This document shows positions 16,698 through 25,797 of a DNA stretch of 64,000 nt, piece by piece. A program made the translations under genes and the position numbers. The stretch covers positions 248,001 through 312,000 of the forward strand of contig NZ_PPSK01000004.1 in NCBI RefSeq assembly GCF_002903165.1. The letters run 5' to 3'. Numbering within the stretch: position 1 is the stretch's first letter; each line of letters opens with the position of its first letter. Origin of the DNA: Halopseudomonas oceani. Lineage in GTDB: Bacteria > Pseudomonadota > Gammaproteobacteria > Pseudomonadales > Pseudomonadaceae. The notes beneath the pieces are model-generated. The model saw only the letters and a list, made by a program, of their open reading frames with translations. It was not told the origin of the DNA and searched no databases.

Positions 16698-17973
16698 CGC
16701 GGGCGACCTCCCGGCCGTCCACGGTTTGATTGCTGCCTGCTACCTCTTCACCACTTGCCTCTTCCAGCATCATTTCCAGTACCGCTGTCGACGTACGGAC
16801 CATCGGCACCTGATGCGCCGCGCCATCAACGATGCGATCGTCGCCCTGGCGTAGCTGGCGCAAGGCATAGACGGCAATCAGCGAGAACATCAGGGCAAAG
16901 AACAAGGGCAGCGCCTGCGCCGCCGTGATGCCCATCAGGGCGCCAGCCAGCGCAGGCCCAACGGCCGCGCCAAGACCATGCAGCATCAGCAGCGCGGCGT
17001 TGCCTGAAAGAATATCTTCCTGGTGTAAATGATCGATCAGATGGGCCACCACCGCCGGGTAGACCGAAAAGGATCCGGCGCCGAAGATCGCCGCACCGAC
17101 CAGCAGCCACAGTCCGAACGGACCAAGCAGCGCCATCAGCACCCCGCCCACCGCCGCTACGCTGGCGATAACCGCCAGCGCCCGACGTCGGTCGATGCTG
17201 TCGGACAGCCGTCCCATCGGCCACTGGGCCAGCGCCCCGGCAAGGATGACCAGCGAAACAAACCCGGCAATCTGCGCGGTGTCCATCTCCATGCGCGCGG
17301 CATAGACCGCCCCCAGGCCCCAGAACCCGCCCATACCGAGACCGGATAACACCGCGCCAGCGCAGGCCACCGGCGCGGCCTGCCAGAGGCGCTTGAGCGA
17401 TAACGGTGGATTGTCCTGAATCAGCGGTTGCGAAAGCCGGGTCGCCGAAACGGGCATCACCGCCAGCACGATAAAGGTCGCCGCTACCGCAAACAGGGTA
17501 AAGGTCAGCGGGCTGTCCCAGTTCAGCATCTGCTGGGCCAGCGCCAGCGCACCAAGGTTGACCGCCATGTAGCAGGCAAACACCTGCCCGCGGCGCTCCG
17601 GCGGAGCCTGGGTATTCAGCCAGCTTTCGATCACAGTGTAGATACCCACCAACGCGACACCGGTTATCACCCGCAGCAGCAACCAGAGGCCGGGTTGAAT
17701 CCACAGCAGGTGAATCAGTACGCAGGCCGCTTCGGCGGCAGCGAGAAAGGTAAATGCACGCACATGCCCCATGCGCCGAATCAGCCGCGGACATAGCCAG
17801 GTGCCGAGAATGAACCCGGCGAAATAGGCTGAGCCGAGCAGGCCCAGAGTCTGATCACTGAATTGCTCGGCACTCCCCCGCAAGGCCAGCAGGGTGTTGA
17901 GCAGTCCGGTACCCAGCAGCAGCAACGCTATGCCGCAGAGCAGTGCCGCAATGGGCAACAAAAGCCTGATCAT
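16642..17973 (-). CDS. MFS transporter (YcaD-like)
   Basis: Inner-membrane transporter of 443 residues with about 12 membrane helices, most similar in pattern to the YcaD-type MFS family (GSAYFAGFILGTWLCPRLIRRMGHVRAF, motif quoted in part: the GxLxD/R-like loop, and ESWLNTQAPPERRGQVFA). A hydrophilic tail of about 65 residues rich in D and E follows the last helix. ATG 17973 is chosen over an upstream TTG. It overlaps ggpPS by 56 bases, so both are probably one transcript. Substrate unknown; a role in osmolyte movement would be a guess from location. Confidence 0.87.
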   Translation of the reverse strand: MIRLLLPIAALLCGIALLLLGTGLLNTLLALRGSAEQFSDQTLGLLGSAYFAGFILGTWLCPRLIRRMGHVRAFTFLAAAEAACVLIHLLWIQPGLWLLLRVITGVALVGIYTVIESWLNTQAPPERRGQVFACYMAVNLGALALAQQMLNWDSPLTFTLFAVAATFIVLAVMPVSATRLSQPLIQDNPPLSLKRLWQAAPVACAGAVLSGLGMGGFWGLGAVYAARMEMDTAQIAGFVSLVILAGALAQWPMGRLSDSIDRRRALAVIASVAAVGGVLMALLGPFGLWLLVGAAIFGAGSFSVYPAVVAHLIDHLHQEDILSGNAALLMLHGLGAAVGPALAGALMGITAAQALPLFFALMFSLIAVYALRQLRQGDDRIVDGAAHQVPMVRTSTAVLEMMLEEASGEEVAGSNQTVDGREVARDESEQQDGDDAHDVGNRP

Positions 17974-18195
17974 GGAGCCGCGTCTCCCAAATGGTGGATC
18001 GGTTCCAGGCAGGGTATGTGGGTGCAAATAGGGGTCTTTCTGACCCGCGGATATTTATATTCAGCTGTAAACACCCTACCCCAATCCGCCCCCGATGACC
18101 AGCGCCGGGCTCAGGGTGATATTCGCCGGTTTGCGCGCCCGGACCATCGGGTTACACTCGTCGAAAGGTTCACCCGTTGAGACCCAGAGTTCCCT

Positions 18196-18489
18196 ATGGC
18201 CACACTGAAAGATAACGTTCGCACACTCTGCACCCCGCTGCTGACGCCGTTGGAAAAGGGTGATGCGCCCTTTCACTACGCACCCAAGAGCCGCCTGATT
18301 CTGGTCATCATGTGCACGCTGTTCCTGACGATCGCCATCGGCCTGGCGGTGCTGCTGCCCTCCGGCAGCGATCCGTTCTTCATGCTTCCGGTCGCCGTGT
18401 TCGGCCTGATCGGTCTACTCGGGCTGCTGATCGCCTGGGTGGGTACTGATCGTGCCGTGTCCCGCCTGTGGAACAGCCGGCAAGGTTGA
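18196..18489 (+). CDS. Small two-helix membrane protein of unknown function
   Basis: Protein of 97 residues with two hydrophobic helices (about 33-53 and 62-83) and a basic C-terminus (DRAVSRLWNSRQG). I do not recognise a family. It begins an apparent operon with a flavodoxin-fold protein (5-base gap) and an SprT-like protein (4-base gap). ATG 18196 is preceded by a GAG-containing site. Confidence 0.65.
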   Translation: MATLKDNVRTLCTPLLTPLEKGDAPFHYAPKSRLILVIMCTLFLTIAIGLAVLLPSGSDPFFMLPVAVFGLIGLLGLLIAWVGTDRAVSRLWNSRQG

Positions 18490-18494
18490 GTGCC

Positions 18495-18962
18495 ATGAGT
18501 CGCAAGCAGCTACTGATCGTCGCCCACGCGCCCTCGCCTAATACCCGACGACTGGCTGAAGCGGCGCTGCGCGGTGCCAGCCATGCCGATATCGAGCAGG
18601 TGGACGCGCGCTGGGTACCGCCGCTTGAGGCGCAACCTGACGACGTGCTGGCAGCCGATGCCATCCTGCTCGGCACCACGGAAAACCTCGGCTACATGAG
18701 CGGCGCGCTCAAGGATTTCTTCGACCGCTGCTACTATCCGGTGCTGGAGGAGAAACAGGGACTGCCGTGCGCGCTATATATCCGCGCCGGGATGGATGGC
18801 ACCGGCACGCGCCGCGCCGTCGAATCGATCGTGACCGGGCTGCGCTGGAACTGGGTACAGCAACCCCTGACCCTGCGCGGCGACTGGCAGGAGAAATTTG
18901 AGCAACAGGTGGAAGAACTGGGGCTGTATCTGGCTGCCGGTCTCGACAACGGGGTGTTCTGA
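18495..18962 (+). CDS. Flavodoxin-fold NAD(P)H-dependent oxidoreductase
   Basis: Protein of 155 residues with a flavodoxin-like fold: first strand KQLLIVAHAPSPNTRRLAEA (phosphate-binding loop for FMN), LLGTTENLGYMSGALKDFFDRCYY, and ALYIRAGMDGTGTRRAVESI. It resembles NADPH-dependent FMN reductase or WrbA-like small flavoproteins. Electron acceptor unknown. Start ATG 18495; an upstream in-frame ATG at 18468 lies inside the previous gene and lacks a ribosome binding site. Confidence 0.8.
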   Translation: MSRKQLLIVAHAPSPNTRRLAEAALRGASHADIEQVDARWVPPLEAQPDDVLAADAILLGTTENLGYMSGALKDFFDRCYYPVLEEKQGLPCALYIRAGMDGTGTRRAVESIVTGLRWNWVQQPLTLRGDWQEKFEQQVEELGLYLAAGLDNGVF

Positions 18963-18966
18963 GTCG

Positions 18967-19455
18967 ATGGACCGTCTGATCGCCCGCACCGACGAGTGCT
19001 ACCAGTTGGCCGAGCAGCACTTTCGCCGCCGTTTTCCGCGCCCAGACATTGAACTGGACTTGCGTGGTCAGCGCGCTGGCGTCGCCTATCTGGATCGCAA
19101 CCTGCTGCGCTTTAACGGCCGCATGTACCGCGAAAACCAGGAGCACTTTCTACAGCACACCGTGGCCCACGAGGTCGCGCACCTGATTGCCCATCAACTG
19201 TATGGCCACCGCATTCGCCCGCACGGACGCGAGTGGCAGGGCTTGATGACCAGCCTGTTTGGCCTGCCGGCCAATCGCTGCCACAACTACGCGGTGCCCA
19301 GCCGCCGCGTCACCCGCTATCTGTATCGCTGCGCCTGCCCGGACCCGATGCCGTTTACCGCCCAGCGTCACGCCCGGGTGGCTCGCGGGTCGCGCTATCT
19401 GTGCCGCCGCTGCGGCAGCCAGCTGCACTTCACCGGCAGTCGTCAGCAGGGATAG
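18967..19455 (+). CDS. SprT-like zinc metalloprotease
   Basis: Protein of 162 residues with the SprT domain: HTVAHEVAHLIAHQLYG (HExxH) in the first half, GREWQGLMTSLFG, and a C-terminal zinc ribbon (YRCACP, then YLCRRCGSQL). Bacterial SprT is a homologue of the DNA-protein crosslink protease SPRTN, but its bacterial role is not settled. Four bases separate it from the flavoprotein gene. Its last 26 bases overlap the convergent methyltransferase-like gene. Confidence 0.85.
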   Translation: MDRLIARTDECYQLAEQHFRRRFPRPDIELDLRGQRAGVAYLDRNLLRFNGRMYRENQEHFLQHTVAHEVAHLIAHQLYGHRIRPHGREWQGLMTSLFGLPANRCHNYAVPSRRVTRYLYRCACPDPMPFTAQRHARVARGSRYLCRRCGSQLHFTGSRQQG

Positions 19456-20266
19456 CGTCTTCGGCCCTGCGCAGCACTTCCACATAGGGGCGCAGGCTAT
19501 AACCGAGCTGTTGCTCCAGGCTGTCTGCCCATCGGCGCATTGCCGCTTGATCCAACGGCAATTCGCCGGCAGCAGGAATGAACAGAATGATGTTGCCCTC
19601 TTCCACTTCAGCCTGCAGATAGCGATCACCAAACAGCTTTTGCAGACGCTCTGCGGCATACGGTTTACCGGTGTGCCCTAGCTGCCACTGATTGACCACC
19701 ATCAGGCCGCCCGGACGCAGTGCCTGGTGGCACTGTTCGAGAAAATCCATACGCAGCTGCAGCGCAGTAATCCCCCCTTCCATGTAAAGATCCAGCAGCA
19801 CCAGATCGGCACTGGCCTGTTCATGCGGGACAACGTTTTCGGCGCTATCGATCAGTACCTCAAGCCGTGGGTCGTCAGGCAGACCAAACCAGCGCCGCGC
19901 CACCTCGACCACTCCTGGGCGCAGCTCCACGGCAGTAACCCGCCGGGGTTGCAGGTGGGCAAGCACCGCACTGACCAGCGACCCGCCGCCCAAACCGAGC
20001 GCCAGCGCCCGGTCGATGTCTTCGAGCCAGAATCCGGCCAACAACATGGCACGGGTATAGTCGTACTCCAGCCAGGCCGGGTCATCGATCAAGCCGCAAC
20101 TTTGCTCAGTCGCTTCACCGAAATAGAGATACCGCAACTCACCCATCTCGCTCACCCTGATCAGGCCGAAATCATCCCGCAGGCGCGCGATTTCGCACTC
20201 CTGCTCGCCTGCCAAACGGCCACTGAACCATGCGCCGATCTGCTTGAAGCTGTCCAGAATCCCCAT
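19430..20266 (-). CDS. Spermidine synthase-like methyltransferase-fold protein
   Basis: Protein of 278 residues with the Rossmann core of the SpeE-like group: ALALGLGGGSLVSAVLAHL (motif I), VTAVELRPGVVEVARRWFGL and DLVLLDLYMEGG. The aspartates needed for polyamine synthase activity are not clearly conserved, and such SpeE-like proteins in pseudomonads are of unknown activity. It stands alone, convergent with the SprT-like gene. Confidence 0.78.
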   Translation of the reverse strand: MGILDSFKQIGAWFSGRLAGEQECEIARLRDDFGLIRVSEMGELRYLYFGEATEQSCGLIDDPAWLEYDYTRAMLLAGFWLEDIDRALALGLGGGSLVSAVLAHLQPRRVTAVELRPGVVEVARRWFGLPDDPRLEVLIDSAENVVPHEQASADLVLLDLYMEGGITALQLRMDFLEQCHQALRPGGLMVVNQWQLGHTGKPYAAERLQKLFGDRYLQAEVEEGNIILFIPAAGELPLDQAAMRRWADSLEQQLGYSLRPYVEVLRRAEDAIPADDCR

Positions 20267-20470
20267 TGCTCGCCACTTCGCCCCTGTTGTCTGACGCTGT
20301 CACTATAGACGGCGCGCACAGTAGCAGTTTTGCTTCAGGTCTCGCGATTTTTTCCTCGTTCCTGCCGCCGAAAGCCGCGCCCACGCATTGAGCCCAATGC
20401 CGAAGAGCGCCTAAAATCACGGCGCGGACCGCGCCTTGCCAACCATCCACCCCCTCTCAGGTACACCACC

Positions 20471-22312
20471 ATGCATGAACCGGGCAGCATCCTGCAGGTT
20501 GTAGTTGTGCTCCTGCTGGCCACTGTGATTGCCGTACCACTGGCCAAGCGACTGCGACTCGGCGCGGTGATCGGCTACCTGGCCGCGGGCGTGGTCATCG
20601 GGCCCGGCGCACTTGACCTGATTGCCCACCCCGAAGACATGAGCCATGTGTCTGAACTGGGTGTCGTACTGCTGCTGTTCATCATCGGTCTTGAGCTGTC
20701 GCCCAAGCGGCTCTGGGTCATGCGCCGCGCAGTCTTTGGTACCGGGCTGGCACAGGTATTGATCTGTGCCAGCGTCATGGGGCTACTGGCCTGGCTGGTG
20801 TTTGAACAGGCCTTCAAAACCGCACTGATTCTCGGCCTTGGCCTGGCTCTATCCTCCACTGCCTTTGGCTTGCAGCTGCTGGCCGAACGCCGCGAGCTGA
20901 ACACACCGCACGGCCGGCAGGCCTTTGCGGTTTTGCTGTTTCAGGATATTGCCGCTATTCCACTGATCGCGCTGATTCCCTTGCTGGGTGATCAGGCTAG
21001 CGGCGCAGGCGACGGTAGTGCCCTGCTGCAAACGGGCAAGGTGCTGGGCAGCATCGCAGTCATCGTCATCGGCGGCCGCTATCTGCTGCGCCCCCTGTTT
21101 CGAGTGGTAGCTCGCACCGGGCTACAGGAAGTATCGACCGCCACCGCGTTGCTGGTGGTGATCGGCACCGCCTGGCTGATGGACCGGGTGGGCGTTTCCA
21201 TGGCACTGGGAGCCTTTCTGGCTGGCCTGCTGTTGGCCGACTCGGAATACCGGCACGAGCTGGAATCGCAGATTGAGCCGTTCAAGGGCTTGCTGCTGGG
21301 CCTGTTTTTCATCACCGTCGGTATGCAGGCGGACCTCTCGTTGCTGGCCAGTAGCGGCGCCCAGGTGGCACTGCTGACCGGCATGATCATCGGTTTGAAG
21401 CTGCCGCTGATCTACCTTGTTGGCAGCCAGATTGCCCAGCTCGACAAGAGCAGTGCGCTGCGTCTTGGACTGATTCTCGCGGCTGGCGGCGAATTCGCCT
21501 TCGTGGTCTTTCAGCTCGCGGCCGAGCATCAACTGCTGAGCCCGCCCCTGCACGGTATGCTGGTGCTGGCAATCACTCTGTCGATGGCCGCAACACCGCT
21601 GCTGATTCTGGGCCTGTCATTGCTAATCAAGCCATCCGCCGCCCCTCGGAAACCGGTTCCCCCCGAGTATGAGCAGATCGAATCGAACAGCCCGCGGGTG
21701 GTGATCTCCGGCATGGGCCGCATGGGCCAGGTCATCGCCCGTATGATGCGCGCCCAGCGGGTACCCTACGTGGCGCTCGATACCTCGGTCGACAGCATCG
21801 ACATGTCACGCAGTCTCAGCGCTGACATGCCGATCTTTTACGGCGACCCGCTGCGACCGGATATTCTCCGTGCCGCCCAGGTCGACAAGGCGCAGTTCTT
21901 TATCATCACCAGCAGCGATCCCGAGATTACGCTGCGCACGGCAGAGACCGTGCGTCGTCTCTACCCGAACATTACCATCATCGCCAGGGCCCGGAACCGC
22001 CAGCACGTGCATAAGCTGATCGACCTTGGCGTGCTGGCGGTGCGGGAAACCTTCCATTCCAGCCTGGAAATGAGCCGCCAGATTCTGACCGGCATGGGCC
22101 TAAGCCCTGAGCAGGCAGACTCGCGCATCGCCCGCTTCCGTCGCCATGATGAAAGCGTGCTGGCAGCTCAGCATAAAGTTTACGACGACGCCGCCGCGGT
22201 CATGCAAACCGCGCGGCAATCCCGCGCCGAGCTGGAAACCCTGTTCGATTCTGACCGTATTGAAGTCAACAGTGTGCAGGACGCTGTCGCACGCGGAGCA
22301 GAGGCTCCGTGA
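20471..22312 (+). CDS. CPA2-type monovalent cation:proton antiporter (KefB/KefC-like)
   Basis: Inner-membrane transporter of 613 residues. Twelve or so membrane helices (1-390) include GVVIGPGAL and LFFITVGMQADLSLL typical of CPA2 antiporters. A cytoplasmic TrkA-N/RCK nucleotide-binding domain follows (about 415-540; VVISGMGRMGQVIARMM, then YGDPLRPDILRAAQV). It probably exports potassium or sodium in exchange for protons under NAD(H) or glutathione-adduct control. ATG 20471 matches the family N-terminus; the frame is open further upstream but that part is not hydrophobic and looks untranslated. Confidence 0.92.
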   Translation: MHEPGSILQVVVVLLLATVIAVPLAKRLRLGAVIGYLAAGVVIGPGALDLIAHPEDMSHVSELGVVLLLFIIGLELSPKRLWVMRRAVFGTGLAQVLICASVMGLLAWLVFEQAFKTALILGLGLALSSTAFGLQLLAERRELNTPHGRQAFAVLLFQDIAAIPLIALIPLLGDQASGAGDGSALLQTGKVLGSIAVIVIGGRYLLRPLFRVVARTGLQEVSTATALLVVIGTAWLMDRVGVSMALGAFLAGLLLADSEYRHELESQIEPFKGLLLGLFFITVGMQADLSLLASSGAQVALLTGMIIGLKLPLIYLVGSQIAQLDKSSALRLGLILAAGGEFAFVVFQLAAEHQLLSPPLHGMLVLAITLSMAATPLLILGLSLLIKPSAAPRKPVPPEYEQIESNSPRVVISGMGRMGQVIARMMRAQRVPYVALDTSVDSIDMSRSLSADMPIFYGDPLRPDILRAAQVDKAQFFIITSSDPEITLRTAETVRRLYPNITIIARARNRQHVHKLIDLGVLAVRETFHSSLEMSRQILTGMGLSPEQADSRIARFRRHDESVLAAQHKVYDDAAAVMQTARQSRAELETLFDSDRIEVNSVQDAVARGAEAP

Positions 22313-22384
22313 CCGGCCGACAGTCCGGTCTGTTATCGGAACGCGATAGCCCCTAGAATGCGCGGCTAACTCAGGAGCAATTAC

Positions 22385-23236
22385 ATGGCCGACATCGGGC
22401 GATTCAACAAACTGCAGATCATCAAGCAGGCCGGCTTCGGGCTGTACCTGGACGGCGGTGAAGACGGCGAGATCCTGCTGCCCAACCGCTACGTACCGAA
22501 GGACCAGCCCACCGAGGTCGGCGACTGGCTGCGGGTGTTTGTCTACTTCGACAGCGAGGATCGCATCATTGCGACTACCGTCCGCCCGCGGGCACAGGTC
22601 GGCGAGTTCGCCAACCTCAAGGTGGTTGCCCGCAACCAGGTCGGCCTGTTCCTCGACTGGGGCCTGCCCAAGGATGTGTTGCTGCCCTTCGCCGAGCTGA
22701 AGAAGCCGCTGGAAGAAGGCCAGTACTGCGTCGCCTACCTGTACCTCGACAAGCACACCAGCCGCGTGCTCGCGACCACCCGGCTCGATCGCTACCTGGA
22801 CAAAACCCCGGCCCGCTACAAGGTCGGCGACGCGGTCAACCTGTTGCTGGTCGAGCGCACGGACCTGGGCTACAAGGCCATTATCAACAGCGAGCACTGG
22901 GGCCTACTGCACCGCAACGAAGCGTTCAGACCGGTCAGGCTGGGCCGCAAAGAGCAAGGCTACATTCGCGAGATTCGCCCGGACGGCAAGATCAACCTCA
23001 GCCTGCAACCGGTTGGTGGCCAGGCAGCAGACCTGCTCCAGCAACAGATTCTCGAACGCCTGCACGCCAATGACGGCCAGCTCGCGCTGAGCGACCGCAG
23101 CAGCCCTGAAGCCATCAGCGACGCTTTCAGCGTCAGCAAGAGCAACTTCAAGAAGGCCATTGGCGGCCTGCTGAAAAAGGGCCTGATTTTGATCCACCCT
23201 GACCGTATCGAACTGTCCAGGGGCGACGAAGACTGA
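22385..23236 (+). CDS. CvfB/YitL-family S1-like RNA-binding protein
   Basis: Protein of 283 residues with three S1-type OB-fold units and a C-terminal winged helix (SPEAISDAFSVSKSNFKKAI), the architecture of CvfB from Staphylococcus and YitL from Bacillus. Family members bind RNA; the bacterial role is incompletely known. Ribosome binding site AGGAG is eight bases before ATG 22385. A strong hairpin follows ten bases after the stop. Confidence 0.9.
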   Translation: MADIGRFNKLQIIKQAGFGLYLDGGEDGEILLPNRYVPKDQPTEVGDWLRVFVYFDSEDRIIATTVRPRAQVGEFANLKVVARNQVGLFLDWGLPKDVLLPFAELKKPLEEGQYCVAYLYLDKHTSRVLATTRLDRYLDKTPARYKVGDAVNLLLVERTDLGYKAIINSEHWGLLHRNEAFRPVRLGRKEQGYIREIRPDGKINLSLQPVGGQAADLLQQQILERLHANDGQLALSDRSSPEAISDAFSVSKSNFKKAIGGLLKKGLILIHPDRIELSRGDED

Positions 23237-23246
23237 CCCTCGGATT

Positions 23247-23268
23247 CTGCCCTGCACACGCAGGGCAG
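23247..23268 (+). terminator. Hairpin after cvfB-like gene
   Basis: Perfect 9-base stem CTGCCCTGC / GCAGGGCAG with loop ACAC, ten bases after the stop codon. No T-tract follows, so it could be a factor-dependent terminator or an mRNA-stabilising hairpin. The rest of the gap to 23458 shows nothing else I can support. Confidence 0.5.
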
Positions 23269-23458
23269 GTCACCTGCCCCGTCCCCATCAACAACTTCCC
23301 AGCCCCTGCTCTGACACCATCCAGCCCTTCCGCCGATCTCAACACCCTACAAACGGTCACCATTCCTTCGTGGTCCTGTCACGTTGACTCGCTAGTCTCG
23401 CGCTCTCCGCGCACGGCAGCCGCGCGCGACTGACCACTCCCGATACAAGGATGAACTG

Positions 23459-24907
23459 ATGACCAACTGGAAAACGCTATCAGCGGTGCTGCTTGGCAGC
23501 GCCATGCTCACCGCCTGCAAATCATCCAGCGACAACAACGAACCGGCAGTAACACCGCAACAAGAGCTCGCCGCGCGGCTAGCGGCGTTCCCGCAGGAGG
23601 GCGTTGAGCTGCCCTTCAGCGTACTGCGCGATGACCTGATCGACGGCAAGACCATGGCTCCGTTCGAGGTGCGTAACGGTGGCTACGGCTCGGCCATGAC
23701 TGCGCACCCGAGCAACCTGGGTGAGTTTTACGCCATGACCGACCGCGGCCCCAACGCGGACTTTGTGGGTGGCGCGTACGGCTCTGGCAAGTCATTCCCG
23801 GTCGCCGATTACACACCGCGCATCGGTCACTTCCGTATCACTGCCAACGGCGGTGTCGAGCAGTTGGCAACCATCCTGCTCAAACGCCCGGACGGCACCC
23901 TGATCACAGGCCTGCCCAACACCTCGGCGCTGGGCGGCACTGGTGAAACGCCCTACAACCCGGATGGCACGCCGATTGTGGTTGACCCCACGCAGCCCTA
24001 CGATGCCGCGACCAACCCGATCAAGCTCGACGACTACGGCCTCGATGGCGAAGGGCTGGTGGCACTGCGCGACGGCAGCTTCTGGGCCAGTGACGAATAC
24101 GGCCCACACATGGTTCACTTCGATGCCGAAGGCCGCGAAATCGACCGCATCAACCCGTTTACGGCAGATACGCGCACCCGCATCAACCTGCCGGCAGAGT
24201 ATGCCTATCGCCGCGCCAACCGCGGCATGGAAGGTCTTGCGATCACCCCGGACGAAAAGACCCTGGTCGGCCTGATGCAGTCCACCATGGATCTGCCAAC
24301 CAAGGCCGTGCGCGCGCAGACCATCACCCGCATTGTCACGGTGAATCTTGAGACCGGCGAGATCGGCCAGTATCTGTATCAGCAAGAGAAAGCCGCCAAC
24401 TCAAACTCGGAAATGGTCGGCCTCAGCAATACCGACTTTCTGGTGCTCGAGCGCGATGGCAGTTTCCTCTACGGTGGACCTAAGGGTGCTGCTGGCGTCA
24501 CCCCGAATGCGCAGAAACAGGTATACCGCATCGATCTGTCCACCGGCACCAACCTGGAAACTGTCACGCTGCAGGCCGGCATGGTGCAGGACCCGGATCT
24601 GGGGCTGACCATCAACGGCAAGACGCTGGAACAAGTCGTCCTCGATGGCGGCTGGGACGCCCTGGCCACTGTCGGTATCTACCCGGTAAACAAGACCCTG
24701 CTATTGGACATGGTTGTCGAAGCCAACTACCCGCACGACAAGATGGAAGGCCTGTGGCGCATTGATGAAGGTCATCTGGGTATTCTCAACGACGATGACT
24801 TTGCCACCTGGTCCACCGGCGGTGTGCTGGAGCAGAAGATGCTGGATGCAGCGACCATAGATGCAGGTCGTCTGTACATTCGTGAAGCGGATCTGTCGGT
24901 CGATTGA
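23459..24907 (+). CDS. Esterase-like activity of phytase family lipoprotein
   Basis: Secreted lipoprotein of 482 residues. The signal peptide ends in the lipobox SAMLTAC and the mature protein starts CKSSSDNN. The body fits the phytase-like propeller family (DDYGLDGEGLVALRDGSFWASDEYGPHM, quoted in two motifs: GLDGEGL and WASDEYGP; RGMEGLAITPDEKTLVGLMQS as RGMEGLAI; HDKMEGLWRID). These proteins are thought to be phosphoesterases or related hydrolases acting outside the inner membrane. It shares its lipoprotein N-terminus with the PhoB-box gene at 12467. A CTGTCAC heptamer at 23376 is only a weak hint of PhoB control. Confidence 0.85.
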   Translation: MTNWKTLSAVLLGSAMLTACKSSSDNNEPAVTPQQELAARLAAFPQEGVELPFSVLRDDLIDGKTMAPFEVRNGGYGSAMTAHPSNLGEFYAMTDRGPNADFVGGAYGSGKSFPVADYTPRIGHFRITANGGVEQLATILLKRPDGTLITGLPNTSALGGTGETPYNPDGTPIVVDPTQPYDAATNPIKLDDYGLDGEGLVALRDGSFWASDEYGPHMVHFDAEGREIDRINPFTADTRTRINLPAEYAYRRANRGMEGLAITPDEKTLVGLMQSTMDLPTKAVRAQTITRIVTVNLETGEIGQYLYQQEKAANSNSEMVGLSNTDFLVLERDGSFLYGGPKGAAGVTPNAQKQVYRIDLSTGTNLETVTLQAGMVQDPDLGLTINGKTLEQVVLDGGWDALATVGIYPVNKTLLLDMVVEANYPHDKMEGLWRIDEGHLGILNDDDFATWSTGGVLEQKMLDAATIDAGRLYIREADLSVD

Positions 24908-24930
24908 ACCACGGATTTGATATGTACACA

Positions 24931-24958
24931 GGACAGCGGCCTGCCCGGCCGCCTGTCC
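24931..24958. terminator. Hairpin between convergent genes
   Basis: GGACAG-CGGCC, 5-base loop, GGCCG-C-CTGTCC: an 11-base stem with a one-base bulge between the phytase-like gene and the AraC gene. No T-tract. Confidence 0.45.
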
Positions 24959-24977
24959 TGGTGCAGCGCTAACGCAT

Positions 24978-25787
24978 TCAAGCCGCCTGATGGAACGCCC
25001 GGTACTGCCCCGGCGTCAGCGCCGTGCGCAGCTTGAAGTGGCGCTGAAAATGCGCCTGATCGGCAAACCCAAGATCCAGCGCCAGATGGTTGAGGCTCAC
25101 CGGTTCGGCCCGTAACCGCGCCCGCGCCTGCTTGATTCGTTCATCCAGCTGGAAGGCATGGGGTGCCTGCCCGTACAGACGCTTGAAACCGCGAATCAGT
25201 TGATAACGGTTGAGCTCCGCCGCCTCGGCCAGTTCATCAAGCTGCAGGTTGCAACCAAGCCGATCCATGATCAGCTCCCTCGCCCGCAGCAGCCCGTTCT
25301 GGTGTAGGGTATTCGCGTTTTCCTGCGGGTAAGCAAACAGGGGCTGCAACAGCTCGATCAGTCGCCCTTCTGCCTCCAAAGCACCATCACTGCGCTGCAA
25401 GCTGGCAAATAATTCATCAAACTCGGCACGCGCGGTGGCGCTACAAACATCTGGAAAGCAGCGATAGTCAGCGCTGCCGCCGAACGCCTCGCGCTGCAGC
25501 GCGCCCAGCCAGTTGGCATCAACAAACAACATCCGATACGACCATTTGCCTGCCGCCGGATTACAGGAATGCACCTCACCCGGATTAACCGTCACCATAC
25601 TGCCGACGCCAATGCGTTCAAGGCGTTGACGGTTACGATATGCCGTATGGCCATGGTCAATGACGCCGAAGGAAAACTCATCGTGAGTATGGGCCTGATA
25701 ACAGGCGCTGGAGCGGCTGGCCTGCCGCAGCTCAATCAGCGGCAGCGCCGGGCTACGCTGGAGAAACTGCTCTTGCAACATGCTCAC
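24978..25787 (-). CDS. AraC-family regulator with N-terminal cupin domain
   Basis: Regulator of 269 residues. The N-terminal AraC-type ligand-binding cupin (about 15-145) contains HTHDEFSFGVIDHG and VNPGEVHSC, and the C-terminal double helix-turn-helix (about 165-265) contains LDELAEAAELNRYQLIRGFKR and LALDLGFADQAHFQRHFKL. It sits 10 bases downstream of the LysE-type exporter gene on the same strand, a frequent pairing in which the regulator controls the amino-acid exporter. Effector unknown. Confidence 0.9.
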   Translation of the reverse strand: MSMLQEQFLQRSPALPLIELRQASRSSACYQAHTHDEFSFGVIDHGHTAYRNRQRLERIGVGSMVTVNPGEVHSCNPAAGKWSYRMLFVDANWLGALQREAFGGSADYRCFPDVCSATARAEFDELFASLQRSDGALEAEGRLIELLQPLFAYPQENANTLHQNGLLRARELIMDRLGCNLQLDELAEAAELNRYQLIRGFKRLYGQAPHAFQLDERIKQARARLRAEPVSLNHLALDLGFADQAHFQRHFKLRTALTPGQYRAFHQAA

Positions 25788-25797
25788 CTCAAACCGG

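Noticed and set aside
23354-23382. Possible Pho box before the phytase-like lipoprotein gene
   Set aside because: CTGTCAC at 23376 and CGGTCAC at 23354 are 22 bases apart, but the phase between them (CCTTCGT) and the following one do not match and no -10 follows. Too weak to list as an operator.
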